Source of the DNA: Zoogloea sp.
GTDB taxonomy: Bacteria > Pseudomonadota > Gammaproteobacteria > Burkholderiales > Rhodocyclaceae
Direction of reading: 5' to 3'
NCBI RefSeq assembly: GCF_028689785.1
Contig: NZ_JAQVCN010000045.1
Coordinates: 1 to 41,329 of the forward strand
DNA: 41,329 nucleotides
Position 1 is the stretch's first letter; every line of letters starts with the position of its first letter. Of this stretch, positions 8,033 through 18,005 are shown piece by piece. The notes under the pieces were generated by a model that saw only the letters and a list, made by a program, of their open reading frames with translations, was not told the DNA's origin and made no database searches. Position numbers and translations under genes: made by a program.

Positions 8033-9214
8033 TCAGACGTCCAGGATCAGACGGGCCGGATCTTCCAGGGCTTCCTTCATGGTCACCAGACCGAGGACGG
8101 CTTCGCGGCCGTCGATGATGCGGTGATCGTAGGACATGGCGAGGTAGTTGATCGGACGCACCACGACCTGACCATTCTCGACCACGGCACGGTCCTTGGT
8201 GGCATGAATGCCAAGGATTGCGGACTGGGGCGGGTTGATGATCGGGGTGGACATCATGGAACCGAACACACCACCGTTGGAGATGGAGAAGGTGCCACCG
8301 GTGAGCTCTTCGATGGAGATCTTGCCGTCCTTGGCCTTCTGGCCATACTCGGCGATCTTCTTCTCGATGTCGGCGATGGACATCTGGTCGGCATCACGCA
8401 GGATGGGCACCACCAGACCACGGGGGGAGCCGACAGCGATGCCGATGTCGATGTAGCCGTGGTAAACAATGTCGTTCCCATCGACCGACGCGTTCAGGAT
8501 GGGGAACTTCTTGAGGGCGGCGACGGCAGCCTTCACGAAGAAGCCCATGAAGCCCAGGCGCACGCCGTGAGCCTTCTCGAACTTGTCGGCGTACTGCTTG
8601 CGCAGGGCCATCACCGGAGCCATGTTGACTTCGTTGAAGGTCGTCAGGATGGCATTTTCGTTCTTGGACTGGATCAGGCGCTCGGCGATGCGGGCACGCA
8701 GACGGGTCATGGGAACGCGCTGCTCAGCACGATCGCCAGTGGCAACCGCCACGGCAGGCGCGGCAGCAGCAGCGGGCTTGGTCTGAGCAGCGACGGCATC
8801 TTCCTTGGTCACACGACCACCGCGGCCGGAGCCGGCGACGTCGGAGGCAGCAATACCCTTTTCGTCGAGGATCTTGCGAGCCGACGGGCTGGCGGCGCTG
8901 ACGGCAGCAGCCGGAGCGGCGGCAGGCGCAGCGGCCGGAGCGGCAGCAGCAGCCGGGGCGCCGGCAGCAGCCTTGGCTTCGGTATCGATAGTGGCGATCA
9001 CTTCGCCCGAGGTGACGGAGTCGCCGCCGTTCTTGACGATCTTGACCAGCACACCGTCGGCCGGAGCCGGGGTCTCGAGCACGACCTTGTCGGTCTCGAT
9101 GTCGATGAGGTTTTCATCGCGGGAAACGGCATCGCCTTCCTTCTTGTGCCAGCTCACCAGCGTGGCTTCGGAAACGGACTCGGACAGTTGCGGCACTTTG
9201 ACTTCGATCAGCAT
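8033..9214 (-). CDS. odhB: 2-oxoglutarate dehydrogenase E2, dihydrolipoyl succinyltransferase
   Basis: This 393-residue E2 core subunit moves the succinyl group from OdhA to CoA. It has one lipoyl domain (residues 1-75) with the attachment lysine 43 in ETDKVVLE. An Ala/Pro-rich flexible linker (about 77-105) leads to an E3-binding domain ([13 protein letters not shown] to [10 protein letters not shown]). The catalytic acetyltransferase-type domain ends with the active-site block [14 protein letters not shown] single lipoyl domain and a succinyl-type core separate it from the pyruvate dehydrogenase E2. The gene starts 40 nt after odhA and is also known as sucB. Confidence 0.96.
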   Translation of the reverse strand: MLIEVKVPQLSESVSEATLVSWHKKEGDAVSRDENLIDIETDKVVLETPAPADGVLVKIVKNGGDSVTSGEVIATIDTEAKAAAGAPAAAAAPAAAPAAAPAAAVSAASPSARKILDEKGIAASDVAGSGRGGRVTKEDAVAAQTKPAAAAAPAVAVATGDRAEQRVPMTRLRARIAERLIQSKNENAILTTFNEVNMAPVMALRKQYADKFEKAHGVRLGFMGFFVKAAVAALKKFPILNASVDGNDIVYHGYIDIGIAVGSPRGLVVPILRDADQMSIADIEKKIAEYGQKAKDGKISIEELTGGTFSISNGGVFGSMMSTPIINPPQSAILGIHATKDRAVVENGQVVVRPINYLAMSYDHRIIDGREAVLGLVTMKEALEDPARLILDV

Positions 9215-9253
9215 GTTTTCTCCCTCTTGTTCAATTCGGCACGGACATGGGCA

Positions 9254-12079
9254 TCAGGCTTTGATTTCGCCAAACGCATTTTCGATAACTGCCTTTTGTT
9301 GCGCATTGTGCTTGGCGTAGTAGCCGACGGCCGGCGAAGCCGCAGCCGGACGGGACACCAGCAGGAACTTGTGCTTGTCGCCAAGCGCGCTGTCCAGATG
9401 GTGACGGGAAGCCAGCCAATACCAGACGCCCTGGTTGCGGGGCTCTTCCTGGCACCACACCACCTCCTTGGCGTTGGGGTACTTGTTCACCTCCGCCGCG
9501 AAGGCCTCAGCCGGGAACGGATAGAGCTGCTCCAGGCGGACAATGGCGATGTCCTTGATGTCGTTGGCACGGCGATGAGCCAGCAGTTCGTAGTAGATCT
9601 TGCCGGAGCAGAGCACGACGCGCTTGACCTTCTTGGCCTCAAGCTCATCCACTTCACCGATGACGGTCTGGAAGGTGCCCTTCGATAGATCGTCCAGCGA
9701 GGAGATGGCGTCCTTGTGGCGCAGCAGGGACTTCGGCGTGATGATCACCAGCGGCTTACGGATCTTGCGCAGAGCCTGACGACGCAGCAGGTGGAAGATC
9801 TGCGACGGGCCGGAGGGGATGCACACTTCCATGTTCATCTCGGCACACAGCTGCATGTAGCGCTCGATACGGGCAGAAGAGTGCTCCGGCCCCTGACCTT
9901 CATAACCGTGCGGCAGCATCATCACCAGACCGCACTGACGGCCCCACTTGGCTTCACCGGAGCTGATAAACTGGTCCATCACCACCTGGGCGCCGTTGGC
10001 GAAGTCACCGAACTGGGCTTCCCAGATCACGAGCTGGTTGGGCTCGGCCGTGGCGTAACCGTACTCGAAGGCCAACACAGCTTCTTCAGACAGCACAGAG
10101 TCGTAGCAGTAGAACGGGCCCTGACCCTCGCGGATATTCTGCAGCGGGTAGAAGGTGCCGTCATGCCACTGGTCACGGTTCTGGTCGTGCAGCGCAGCGT
10201 GACGGTGGAAGAAGGTGCCACGACCCACGTCTTCACCGGAAAGACGAATACCGAAACCCTGCACCACCAGGCTGGCGTAGGCCAGGTTCTCGGCCATGCC
10301 CCAGTCAAAGGGCAGCTTGCCGTCACCCATGGCCTTACGGTCATCGATGATCTTCTGGACACGCGGATGCAGCGTGAAGCCATCAGGAGTGGTCGTCAGG
10401 GACTTCGACAGACGCACCAGTTCGGCCATCGGAACCGTGGTGTCGCACTTGTCGGTGTATTTCTTGCCGACGTAAGGCCCCCAATCCTGGGAGAACTGGC
10501 GCTTGAAGTCGGACAGCACGGGATTGGTCAGCAGTTCGCCCCGATCCAGGGCTGCGCGGTAATCCTTGATGAAGACATCCGGCTCATCGGCCTTGCAGAC
10601 GCCCAGCTGAACCAGCTTGTCCGCGTAAATCTTGCGGGTGCCGGGATGCTTGGCGATCTTCTTGTACATCAGCGGCTGGGTCACCATCGGCTCGTCGGCC
10701 TCATTGTGGCCAAGCTTGCGGTAGCAGACGATGTCCACAACCACGTCCTTCTTGAACTGCTGGCGATATTCCACTGCCAGGCCCATGACGAAGGCCACAG
10801 CCTCCGGATCATCACCATTGACGTGGAAGATGGGGGATTCGCCCATCTTGAAGATATCGGTGCAGTACAGGGACGAGCGATAATCCCGGGGATCGGAAGT
10901 GGTGAAGCCGATCTGGTTGTTCACCACGATGTGGATCGTGCCACCCGTACCATAGCCACGGGTCTGGGCGAAGTTGAGCATTTCCTGGTTGACGCCCTGA
11001 CCGGCAACAGCGGCGTCGCCGTGAATCAGGACGGGCACGACCTCGGCCTTGCCATTCACACCACGGCGGGTCTGGCGGGCGTAAACCGAGCCTTCGACCA
11101 CGGGGTTCACGATTTCCAGGTGGGACGGGTTGAAGGCCAGGGTCAGGTGCACCGGACCGCCGGCAGTCATCACGTCACTGGAGAAACCCATGTGGTACTT
11201 CACGTCACCAGCGGAGAGATCGGAAGCAGCCTTGCCCTCAAACTCCGAGAACAGCATGCTCGGGGACTTGCCGAGGGTGTTGACCAGCACGTTCAAACGG
11301 CCACGGTGGGCCATGCCGATCACGATTTCCTGGACGCCCTTGCTGCCAGCCACGCGGATCAGCTCGTCCATGGCGACGATGGTGCTCTCGCCCCCTTCAA
11401 GGGAGAAGCGCTTCTGACCCACGTACTTGGTATGCAGGTAGCGTTCCATGGTCTCGGCAGCGGTGAGACGCTCGAGAATGCGACGCTGATGCTCGGCGGG
11501 GAAGACGGGACGACCTCGGGTCGGCTCGAGACGGGCCTGAATCCAGCGCTTCTCGGCGATGTCCGTCATGTACATGTACTCGGCACCGATGGAGCCGCAG
11601 TAGGTTTGACGGACGGCATCGAGAATCTCGCGCAGGGTGGCGTGATCGCCCGGCAGCCCATGGAAGGAGCCTGTGTTGAAGGTCTGGTTGAGATCGGCTT
11701 CGGTGAAGCCGTAGTGCGAAAGTTCCAGCTCGTGGATCTCGGGGCGCTCGGTGCGCTTCAGCGGATCGAGCTGAGCCCAGCGGGTACCCAGGAAGCGGTG
11801 AGCATTGATGAGCTGGAGCACGCCGACCTGCTTCTGGTCGGAGCCTGCGGCCACCACGGTACGCACCGAACCACGCTTTGCCATGTCGGCAAACGCATTG
11901 ATGATCGGGTAGTGGGCAACGTCCGGGCCCTTGCCGGGAACGTTCTGCAGCGAATCAAAATACTTCCGCCATTCTTCGGAGACGGAGTCCGGATTGTCGA
12001 GATAGTTCTCGTAAAGCTCTTCGATGAACGGCGCATTGGAGCCGAACAGTTGGGAGCTTTCAAAAAGCTGTTTCATCAT
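9254..12079 (-). CDS. odhA: 2-oxoglutarate dehydrogenase E1 component
   Basis: This 941-residue thiamine-diphosphate enzyme decarboxylates 2-oxoglutarate and succinylates the lipoyl group of OdhB. The N-terminal ELYENYLDNP segment is typical of E1o and helps tether it to the complex. GMAHRGRLNVLVN is seen near residue 257. The ThDP/Mg motif begins with HGDAAVAGQG near residue 350 and ends with the VVNNQIGFTT pair about 30 residues later. GQGPEHSSARIERY and WCQEEPRNQGVW mark the transketolase-like and C-terminal domains. Length is normal for the family. It follows gltA by 160 nt, a gap containing an 11-bp hairpin, and may have its own expression level. Synonym sucA. Confidence 0.97.
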   Translation of the reverse strand: MMKQLFESSQLFGSNAPFIEELYENYLDNPDSVSEEWRKYFDSLQNVPGKGPDVAHYPIINAFADMAKRGSVRTVVAAGSDQKQVGVLQLINAHRFLGTRWAQLDPLKRTERPEIHELELSHYGFTEADLNQTFNTGSFHGLPGDHATLREILDAVRQTYCGSIGAEYMYMTDIAEKRWIQARLEPTRGRPVFPAEHQRRILERLTAAETMERYLHTKYVGQKRFSLEGGESTIVAMDELIRVAGSKGVQEIVIGMAHRGRLNVLVNTLGKSPSMLFSEFEGKAASDLSAGDVKYHMGFSSDVMTAGGPVHLTLAFNPSHLEIVNPVVEGSVYARQTRRGVNGKAEVVPVLIHGDAAVAGQGVNQEMLNFAQTRGYGTGGTIHIVVNNQIGFTTSDPRDYRSSLYCTDIFKMGESPIFHVNGDDPEAVAFVMGLAVEYRQQFKKDVVVDIVCYRKLGHNEADEPMVTQPLMYKKIAKHPGTRKIYADKLVQLGVCKADEPDVFIKDYRAALDRGELLTNPVLSDFKRQFSQDWGPYVGKKYTDKCDTTVPMAELVRLSKSLTTTPDGFTLHPRVQKIIDDRKAMGDGKLPFDWGMAENLAYASLVVQGFGIRLSGEDVGRGTFFHRHAALHDQNRDQWHDGTFYPLQNIREGQGPFYCYDSVLSEEAVLAFEYGYATAEPNQLVIWEAQFGDFANGAQVVMDQFISSGEAKWGRQCGLVMMLPHGYEGQGPEHSSARIERYMQLCAEMNMEVCIPSGPSQIFHLLRRQALRKIRKPLVIITPKSLLRHKDAISSLDDLSKGTFQTVIGEVDELEAKKVKRVVLCSGKIYYELLAHRRANDIKDIAIVRLEQLYPFPAEAFAAEVNKYPNAKEVVWCQEEPRNQGVWYWLASRHHLDSALGDKHKFLLVSRPAAASPAVGYYAKHNAQQKAVIENAFGEIKA

Positions 12080-12171
12080 GGGCGACCACCTGGCTTTTAT
12101 CTTGTCTTTTTGGATGTACTTGCTGCGGTGGGGAGAAATCCCTGATCGTTTGATACTCGTGGATAAACGAA

Positions 12172-12200
12172 GCGGGATGACCCTGTGATGGTCACCCCGC
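12172..12200 (-). other. Hairpin between gltA and odhA
   Basis: An inverted repeat pairs 12172-12182 with 12190-12200 around a 7-nt loop. On the minus-strand RNA all 11 pairs can form, one being G-U. A T-tract does not follow directly. It lies in the 160-nt gltA-odhA gap and could be an attenuator or mRNA stability element setting the ratio of citrate synthase to OdhA. Confidence 0.5.
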
Positions 12201-12239
12201 GTTCGTGTCTCCTGTTTCCCCCTCCCCCTCCGGGCAAAC

Positions 12240-13535
12240 TTAAGCGCGCTGGTCCAGCGGCTTGACGTCGCGGCGAGCGGCGCCGATGTACAGCTGGCGC
12301 GGACGACCGATCTTGTATTCCGGATCGGTGATCATTTCTTCCCACTGCGTCATCCAGCCAACCGTACGGGCCAGCGCGAAGATGCAGGTGAACATTTCCG
12401 TCGGGATACCAAGTGCCTTCTGCACGATGCCGGAGTAGAAGTCCACGTTCGGGTAGAGCTTCTTCTCGACGAAGTACGGATCTTCGAGGGCGATCTTCTC
12501 AAGCTCCATGGCCAGCTTGAAGAGACGGTCGTTCTCGAGGCCGAGTTCGCCCAGCACTTCGTGGCAGACCTTGCGCATCAGCTTGGCACGGGGATCAAAG
12601 TTCTTGTAGACGCGGTGACCAAAGCCCATCAGCTTGAAGCTGTCATTCTTGTCCTTAGCACGGGCGATGTACTCGCCCACGCGGGAAACGTCACCAATCT
12701 CTTCCAGCATCTGCAGGCAGGCTTCGTTCGCACCGCCGTGCGCCGGGCCCCACAGGCAGGCGATGCCGGCAGCGATACAGGCGAAGGGGTTGGCGCCGGA
12801 AGAGCCGGCCAGGCGCACCGTGGAGGTGGAGGCGTTCTGCTCGTGGTCGGCATGCAGCGTGAAGATCACATCCAGGGCGCGCACCAGCACCGGATTCGGC
12901 ACGTACTTCTCGCACGGGTTGCCGAACATCATGCGCATGAAGTTCGCGGTGTAGTCCAGATCATTGTCCGGGTACATGAACGGCATGCCGGTGTTGTACT
13001 TGTAGGCCATGGCGACGATAGTCGGCATCTTTGCCACAAGGCGGTTGAAGCTGATGTTGCGGTGCTCGACGTCCGAGAAGTCCATGGCGTCGTGGTAGAA
13101 GGCGGACAGGGCGCCCACCACACCGGTCATGACGGCCATCGGGTGAGCGTCACGGCGGAAGCCGGAGTAGAACTTGGAGAGCTGCTCGTGGACCATCGTG
13201 TGCTTCTTGATGGTGCTTTCAAAGTCGAACTTCTGGGCCGCATTGGGCAGCTCACCGTTCTTCAGAAGGTAGGTGACTTCGAGGAAGTTGCAGTTGTCGG
13301 CCAGTTGCTCGATGGGGTAACCGCGATAAAGCAGCTCGCCCTTGTCACCATCGATATAGGTGACCTTGGACTGGCAGCTGGCAGTCGACAGGAAGCCGGA
13401 GTCGTACGTGAAATACCCGGTCTTTCCGCCAAGGGTGCGAATGTCGATCACATCGTTGCCGTGCGTCCCCGACATGATCGGAAACTCTACGGACTTGCCA
13501 TCTACGGTCAGTGCAGCAGTGCGTTGCGTGGTCAT
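12240..13535 (-). CDS. gltA: Type II citrate synthase
   Basis: The 431-residue enzyme condenses acetyl-CoA with oxaloacetate. The catalytic histidines fall in [10 protein letters not shown] (about residue 262) and [14 protein letters not shown] (about 303), and the catalytic aspartate in NVDFYSGIV (about 363). [11 protein letters not shown] precedes them. The N-terminal [18 protein letters not shown] region is the extension typical of the NADH-sensitive hexameric type of Gram-negative bacteria. It sits 57 nt after sdhE in the same direction, so cotranscription with sdh is likely. The start ATG at 13535 is preceded by an AAGGGA-like site. Confidence 0.97.
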   Translation of the reverse strand: MTTQRTAALTVDGKSVEFPIMSGTHGNDVIDIRTLGGKTGYFTYDSGFLSTASCQSKVTYIDGDKGELLYRGYPIEQLADNCNFLEVTYLLKNGELPNAAQKFDFESTIKKHTMVHEQLSKFYSGFRRDAHPMAVMTGVVGALSAFYHDAMDFSDVEHRNISFNRLVAKMPTIVAMAYKYNTGMPFMYPDNDLDYTANFMRMMFGNPCEKYVPNPVLVRALDVIFTLHADHEQNASTSTVRLAGSSGANPFACIAAGIACLWGPAHGGANEACLQMLEEIGDVSRVGEYIARAKDKNDSFKLMGFGHRVYKNFDPRAKLMRKVCHEVLGELGLENDRLFKLAMELEKIALEDPYFVEKKLYPNVDFYSGIVQKALGIPTEMFTCIFALARTVGWMTQWEEMITDPEYKIGRPRQLYIGAARRDVKPLDQRA

Positions 13536-13591
13536 GTTTTGGTCCCTTTTCCCTGTTGAAACTCCAGCTCCCTAGCGGCAGAACCGCTCCG

Positions 13592-13828
13592 TCATTCTGA
13601 CCGGAGCAATTCAACCATTTCTTTCCAGCGATCATTGGTAACCGGCTGGCTGCCGTTGATCATGGCCCACAGGTCATGATCCTCGACAAGCAAGAGGTCA
13701 TCCAGATCCGCCAGTTGACCGTCCGTCAGACGGTCAAAGTGCCTTTCGAGGAAACGCGTGAACACCAGATCAAGCTCGAGAAGAGCCCGACGGCACTGCC
13801 AGCGCACGCGCCCCCTGTTCAGCGTCAT
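13592..13828 (-). CDS. sdhE: FAD assembly factor SdhE
   Basis: This 78-residue protein promotes covalent flavinylation of SdhA. It keeps the family's RGRVRWQCRRALLELD block, where the usual RG(M)xE-type motif appears as RGRVRWQCRRALLE, then FLERHFDRLTDGQ and a C-terminal DHDLWAMI. A longer open frame begins at 13927 inside sdhB, but the ATG at 13828 overlaps the sdhB stop (ATGA) and matches family length, so I used it. Position directly after sdhB and before gltA is usual in betaproteobacteria. Confidence 0.92.
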   Translation of the reverse strand: MTLNRGRVRWQCRRALLELDLVFTRFLERHFDRLTDGQLADLDDLLLVEDHDLWAMINGSQPVTNDRWKEMVELLRSE

Positions 13829-14538
13829 ACGGCCCGACGCACCATCATGTCCTTGATCTTGCCGATGGCCTTGGTCGGGTTGAGACCCTTCGGGCAGACA
13901 TCCACGCAGTTCATGATCGAGTGACAACGGAACAGACGATACGGATCCTCAAGATTGTCGAGACGCTCGCTGGTCGCCTGGTCACGAGTATCCGCGAGGA
14001 AGCGGTACGCAGCCAGCAGGCCAGCGGGGCCGACGAACTTGTCGGGGTTCCACCAGAAGGACGGGCAACTGGTGGAACAGCAGGCGCACAGGATGCACTC
14101 GTAAAGGCCATTCAGCTCTTCACGGTCTTCCGGGGTCTGCAGACGTTCGCGCTCGGGGGCCGGATCGTTGTTGATCAGGTACGGCTTGATCGAGTGGTAC
14201 TGCTTGAAGAACTGGGTCATGTCGACAATCACGTCGCGCACGACCGGCAGGCCGGGCAGCGGACGGATGGTAATCGGCTGGGCCAGCTCATCGATGGCGG
14301 TCAGGCAGGCCAGACCGTTCTTGCCATTGATGTTCATGGCGTCGGAGCCACACACACCTTCACGGCAGGAACGACGGAAGGACAGGGTGTCATCCTTGGC
14401 CTTGAGGCGCACCAGCGCATCCAGGAGCTTCTTGTCGGACTCTTCGAGTTCGACAGAGATGTCCTGCATGTAGGGCTTGTCGTCCTTGTCCGGATCGTAG
14501 CGGTAAATCTTGAACTGTACGGTTCGCTTGCTGCTCAT
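13825..14538 (-). CDS. sdhB: Succinate dehydrogenase iron-sulfur subunit
   Basis: The 237-residue subunit carries electrons from SdhA's FAD to ubiquinone. The N-terminal ferredoxin domain holds the [2Fe-2S] ligands Cys58, Cys63 and Cys78, with an aspartate at 66 in the place of a fourth cysteine as in E. coli. The C-terminal domain has CILCACCSTSCP (148-159) and CVDVCPKGLNP for the [4Fe-4S] and [3Fe-4S] clusters. It follows sdhA by 20 nt and overlaps sdhE by 4 nt. Confidence 0.97.
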   Translation of the reverse strand: MSSKRTVQFKIYRYDPDKDDKPYMQDISVELEESDKKLLDALVRLKAKDDTLSFRRSCREGVCGSDAMNINGKNGLACLTAIDELAQPITIRPLPGLPVVRDVIVDMTQFFKQYHSIKPYLINNDPAPERERLQTPEDREELNGLYECILCACCSTSCPSFWWNPDKFVGPAGLLAAYRFLADTRDQATSERLDNLEDPYRLFRCHSIMNCVDVCPKGLNPTKAIGKIKDMMVRRAV

Positions 14539-14557
14539 GTTCTATTCTCCGGAACGC

Positions 14558-16351
14558 TCAGTAGGTACGCTTGGCGAGCGCGATCGGCTCGACTTCGGGG
14601 GACAGCGGCTGCAGGTTAACCGGCTTGTAATCCAGACGGTTTCCTTCGCTGTACCACAGCGTGTGCTTGAGCCAGTTCTTGTCGTCACGGCCGTTCGGGG
14701 TCTCGGCGCAATCGATCGCATCATCACGCACGTGGGCACCGCGGGACTCCTTGCGGGCTTCTGCAGAGATCATGGTGGCTTTGGCCACTTCGATCAGGTT
14801 GTCGAGTTCGAGGGCTTCGGTACGGGCAGTGTTCCAGACTTTGGACTTGTCCTTGATCTGGGTCGTCTTGGCACGTTCCGCCACTTCGAGGATGCGGGTA
14901 ACGCCTTCCTTGAGGCTATCAGCGAAGCGGAACACACCGGCGTGCTTCTGCATGGTGCGCTGCATGGCCAGCCGGACTTCATGAACATCCTCGCCGTTGG
15001 TCTGGGACTCCAGACGGGCGATACGGGCCAGCGACACGTCGGCTGCATTCTCGGGAAGCGGCCTGAGGGTCAGCTGGCCGGATTTAAAGTCATTGACCAC
15101 GGTCTCGCCCGCCGCCTTACCGAACACCAGCAGGTCAAGCAACGAGTTGGTGCCGAGGCGATTGGCGCCATGAACGGACGCGCAGGCACACTCGCCAGCA
15201 GCATAGAAACCGGCTACAGGCACATTGCTATTGCCGTCCTTCGGCACCACGACCTGACCCTTGTAGTTGGTCGGAATACCGCCCATCTGGTAGTGGCAGG
15301 TCGGCACGACCGGAATCGGTGCCTTGATCGGGTCGACGCCGGCGAACTGGATCGAAATCTCACGGATGCCGGGCAGACGCTTGTTGATGGTCTCGGGTGA
15401 CAGGTGGGTGATGTCGAGGAGCACGTGATCCTTGTCGGAACCACAGCCACGGCCCTCGTTGATCTCGGTGACCATGGAACGGGACACAACGTCACGGGAG
15501 GCCAGATCCTTCAGGTTCGGGGCATACCGTTCCATGAAGCGCTCGCCGGAAGAGTTCCGCAGGATACCGCCTTCACCGCGCACGCCCTCAGTGATCAACA
15601 CGCCAGCGCCAGCCACGCCGGTGGGGTGGAACTGCCAGAACTCCATGTCTTCCAGCGGAATGCCGGCCCGGGCTGCCATACCGACACCGTCACCGGTATT
15701 GATGAAAGCATTAGTGGAGCTGTAGTAGATCCGGCCGGCGCCGCCGGTCGCAAAAATCGTGGCCTTGGCATGGAAGATGGAGACTTCGCCGGTTTCCATT
15801 TCCATCGCGGTCACGCCGAGCACGTCGCCTTCCGCGTTGCGGATCAGGTCCATGGCCATCCACTCAACGAAAAACTGGGTGTTGGCGCGGACGTTGCGCT
15901 GGTACAGGGCATGCAGCATGGCGTGGCCGGTCCGGTCAGCCGCGGCACAGGAGCGGGACACCGGGGTCTGGCCGTAGTTCTGGGAGTGGCCACCGAAGGG
16001 ACGCTGGTAGATCTTGCCGTTGTCGGTACGATCGAAGGGCATGCCGTAGTGCTCAAGCTCGACCACGACTTCATTGGCCTTCTTGACCATGAACTCGATC
16101 GCATCCTGATCGCCCAGCCAATCCGACCCCTTGACGGTGTCGTACATATGCCAGTGCCAGTTATCCTCGGTTGAATTACCCAGAGAGGCAGCCACCCCCC
16201 CCTGCGCCGCCACGGTGTGGGAGCGAGTCGGGAAGACCTTGGTCAGGACAGCGGTTTTCATCCCCGCTTCGGAAAGCTGGAGAGCCGCACGCAAGCCAGC
16301 GCCGCCGGCGCCGACAATTACTGCATCAAAGGTATGCTTTGCGACTTTCAC
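14558..16351 (-). CDS. sdhA: Succinate dehydrogenase flavoprotein subunit
   Basis: The 597-residue catalytic subunit oxidises succinate to fumarate. It has the dinucleotide motif [13 protein letters not shown] (residues 11-23) and the covalent FAD attachment site [10 protein letters not shown] with His45. [16 protein letters not shown] lies in the capping domain, and [18 protein letters not shown] near the C-terminal half is another FAD contact. The start is a GTG placed directly after the sdhD stop (TAAGTG), with GGAGG inside the end of sdhD as its ribosome binding site; this implies tight coupling to sdhD. Confidence 0.97.
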   Translation of the reverse strand: MKVAKHTFDAVIVGAGGAGLRAALQLSEAGMKTAVLTKVFPTRSHTVAAQGGVAASLGNSTEDNWHWHMYDTVKGSDWLGDQDAIEFMVKKANEVVVELEHYGMPFDRTDNGKIYQRPFGGHSQNYGQTPVSRSCAAADRTGHAMLHALYQRNVRANTQFFVEWMAMDLIRNAEGDVLGVTAMEMETGEVSIFHAKATIFATGGAGRIYYSSTNAFINTGDGVGMAARAGIPLEDMEFWQFHPTGVAGAGVLITEGVRGEGGILRNSSGERFMERYAPNLKDLASRDVVSRSMVTEINEGRGCGSDKDHVLLDITHLSPETINKRLPGIREISIQFAGVDPIKAPIPVVPTCHYQMGGIPTNYKGQVVVPKDGNSNVPVAGFYAAGECACASVHGANRLGTNSLLDLLVFGKAAGETVVNDFKSGQLTLRPLPENAADVSLARIARLESQTNGEDVHEVRLAMQRTMQKHAGVFRFADSLKEGVTRILEVAERAKTTQIKDKSKVWNTARTEALELDNLIEVAKATMISAEARKESRGAHVRDDAIDCAETPNGRDDKNWLKHTLWYSEGNRLDYKPVNLQPLSPEVEPIALAKRTY

Positions 16352-16699
16352 TTACAGCCTCCACAGAATCTGAGCAGCCCAACCGGCGTAGCCGATGAGC
16401 AGAAGAGCAACGACCGAATGAAGCGTCAGGCGAATGCCGACCGGCTTGATGTAGTCCATGAAAATGTCCCGCACACCGATCCAGGCATGAAAGAACAGCG
16501 ACATGAAGAACAGGAAGGTTGCAAACTTCATGAAACCACCGCTGAACACACCGCGCCAGCTCTCGAAGGAGCCATCGGGCATGGTCAGCGCACAGACCGC
16601 AAACACGAGGGTATAAAGCGCCATGACAACGGCGGTGATGCGCTGCAGGAGCCAGTCACGAAAACCGTAGTGAGCGCCAACGATGACGGGCTTTACCAT
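16352..16699 (-). CDS. sdhD: Succinate dehydrogenase membrane anchor SdhD
   Basis: The 115-residue protein has three membrane helices (about 17-38, 55-77 and 92-113). FFHAWIGVRDIFMDY contains the histidine that ligates heme b in SdhD proteins and, at its end, the Asp-Tyr pair of the ubiquinone site. It overlaps sdhC by 7 nt and abuts sdhA. Sequence and position leave little doubt. Confidence 0.94.
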   Translation of the reverse strand: MVKPVIVGAHYGFRDWLLQRITAVVMALYTLVFAVCALTMPDGSFESWRGVFSGGFMKFATFLFFMSLFFHAWIGVRDIFMDYIKPVGIRLTLHSVVALLLIGYAGWAAQILWRL

Positions 16700-17082
16700 A
16701 GTTTGGCCACCAGAAGGAAAGTGAGGGTAAGGCTGACGATCAGGACCATGCGGGCGCTATTGACCGCGGACTGCTTGTCGATGCCCACATGGGCATCCAG
16801 CAGAAGGAAGCGGATACCGGCACAGAAGTGGTGCAAGTAGGCCCACAGCAGGCCAACCAGGAGGAGCTTGACGAAAATATTGCCCACGACGTCTTTGTAG
16901 GCAGCATACGATTCAGGAGAGCCCACACTGCTCCCAAAGAGGGCCAGCAGGACCGGCAGCATCAGAAATAGGCCCGCACCGCTGACCCGGTGCAGAATCG
17001 AGACTTTCCCGGGCAACGGGAGCCTGATCTCGTTCAGCGCCAGATGCTTCGGGCGCTGCTTCTTCAAAATCACCTCTGTCAT
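16693..17082 (-). CDS. sdhC: Succinate dehydrogenase cytochrome b556 subunit
   Basis: This 129-residue anchor subunit has three membrane helices. SILHRVSGAGL (28-38) carries the Ser and Arg residues of the quinone pocket, and YLHHFCAGIRFLLLD holds the heme b ligand at His84. The frame extends upstream to 17205, but the ATG at 17082 has AGAGGGA upstream and matches the family N-terminus. The gene is first in the sdhCDAB-sdhE transcript. The upstream 120 nt contain a perfect TATAAT and an AT-rich stretch resembling the gntR/mdh palindrome. Confidence 0.94.
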   Translation of the reverse strand: MTEVILKKQRPKHLALNEIRLPLPGKVSILHRVSGAGLFLMLPVLLALFGSSVGSPESYAAYKDVVGNIFVKLLLVGLLWAYLHHFCAGIRFLLLDAHVGIDKQSAVNSARMVLIVSLTLTFLLVAKLW

Positions 17083-17130
17083 AGATATTCCCTCTAGCAA
17101 ATTGCGACCAAAAGGCCGCACTCTTCCCAC

Positions 17131-17170
17131 ACGACAAAAATTATAAGTATATACCCTTACCAACCACTGA
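17131..17170 (-). promoter_or_regulatory. Probable sdhC promoter and possible regulator half-site
   Basis: On the minus strand a perfect TATAAT lies at 17145-17140, about 58 nt before the sdhC ATG, overlapped by TATATACTTATAAT. No strong -35 is at ideal distance; CTGTCA further up pairs better with the alternative TATACT at 16-nt spacing. The CTTATA core is shared with the palindrome at 17980-17991, so the neighbouring GntR-type regulator may bind here. That link is inference. Confidence 0.5.
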
Positions 17171-17201
17171 CAGGCCGGGCACCCCTGCCAACTCAAAGCA
17201 A

Positions 17202-17930
17202 TCAATTAAGCTCGTTCAGATAATAGTGATCGGCCGTTGAATAAAGACCACGCCGCCACTCGACCGGCCTGTCACCATATGTGTAAGTGACACGCTCTAC
17301 CGACAGCAAGGGCACACCTTCCGCGACACCCAGCGTTTCACTGGTCATCCGGTCGGCGGCCACAGCGCGGATGCGCTCTTCGGCGCGAATCATGCGCACC
17401 CCGAAACGGGTCTCAAAAAGGCTGTACAAGGAACCGTGCGCGCCCTGCAAGACCTCCATCGTCAAACCATGGAAAATTTCGCCCGGCAGATAGATCTCAT
17501 CAATTACAACTGGCCTACCAGAAAATTTGAGCAATCGCCGCAGAATCGTTACAGGAGCACCCAGTTCGACGCCCAGCATGCGCGCAGCTTCATTTCCCGC
17601 CTTGGCTTTCCAGCAATCAAGGGGCACACTCAGGGGGTGAGCGAGATCGCCATCCACCGGCACGAGGCGAAGAAAACGAAAAAGCGCACGGGGATCATTA
17701 TGGGAAGCCACGTATGTTCCCTTGCCCTGCTTGCGGACCAGCAGATTTTCTGCCGCCATTTCATCAATGGCCTTGCGAACGGTACCCTGGCTCACATTGA
17801 AACGCAGGGCGAGCTCCTGCTCACTGGGAATGGCTTGCCCCGGCCGCCACTCGGCGGACTCCAAAGCGTTCAGCATCAGATTCTTGATCTGACGGTACAG
17901 GGGGCTAAAGGTGGGCGATTCGGGTCGCAT
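17202..17930 (-). CDS. GntR-family (HutC subfamily) transcriptional regulator
   Basis: The 242-residue protein has an N-terminal winged helix (about 8-75) with the hallmark IPSEQELALRFNVSQGTVRKAIDEM and QGKGTYVAS wing. A UTRA effector-binding domain follows (about 95-235) with GAPVTILRRLLKFSG and VVIDEIYLPGEIF. HutC-type regulators usually repress and let go of DNA when a small ligand binds the UTRA domain. It lies 120 nt upstream of sdhC and is divergent from mdh, so control of this TCA block is a reasonable inference. The ligand is unknown. Confidence 0.88.
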   Translation of the reverse strand: MRPESPTFSPLYRQIKNLMLNALESAEWRPGQAIPSEQELALRFNVSQGTVRKAIDEMAAENLLVRKQGKGTYVASHNDPRALFRFLRLVPVDGDLAHPLSVPLDCWKAKAGNEAARMLGVELGAPVTILRRLLKFSGRPVVIDEIYLPGEIFHGLTMEVLQGAHGSLYSLFETRFGVRMIRAEERIRAVAADRMTSETLGVAEGVPLLSVERVTYTYGDRPVEWRRGLYSTADHYYLNELN

Positions 17931-17968
17931 TCATGTATTGAATCACACTTTTTCAGAGCAGTCCATGG

Positions 17969-17995
17969 GATGTCTTTTATCTTATATAAGACATC
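17969..17995. promoter_or_regulatory. Palindromic operator candidate between gntR and mdh
   Basis: Two nested dyads occur. TCTTATATAAGA (17980-17991) is a perfect 12-bp palindrome, and GATGTCTT (17969-17976) with AAGACATC (17988-17995) form matching outer arms. It lies about 40 nt upstream of the gntR start and ends 10 nt before the mdh -35 box. Palindromes of this size are what a GntR-family dimer binds, so it is a good site for autoregulation and mdh control. Binding is not shown by sequence alone. Confidence 0.65.
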
Positions 17996-18005
17996 AGACA
18001 TGGAA

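Noticed and set aside
6536-9688. A 1050-codon open frame on the plus strand opposite lpd and odhB
   Set aside because: It is the mirror of highly biased codons on the minus strand. The minus-strand genes show full family motifs, while this frame gives low-complexity His/Gly-rich sequence.
9716-12145. An 809-codon plus-strand frame opposite odhA
   Set aside because: Antisense shadow of odhA; no motif or ribosome binding site.
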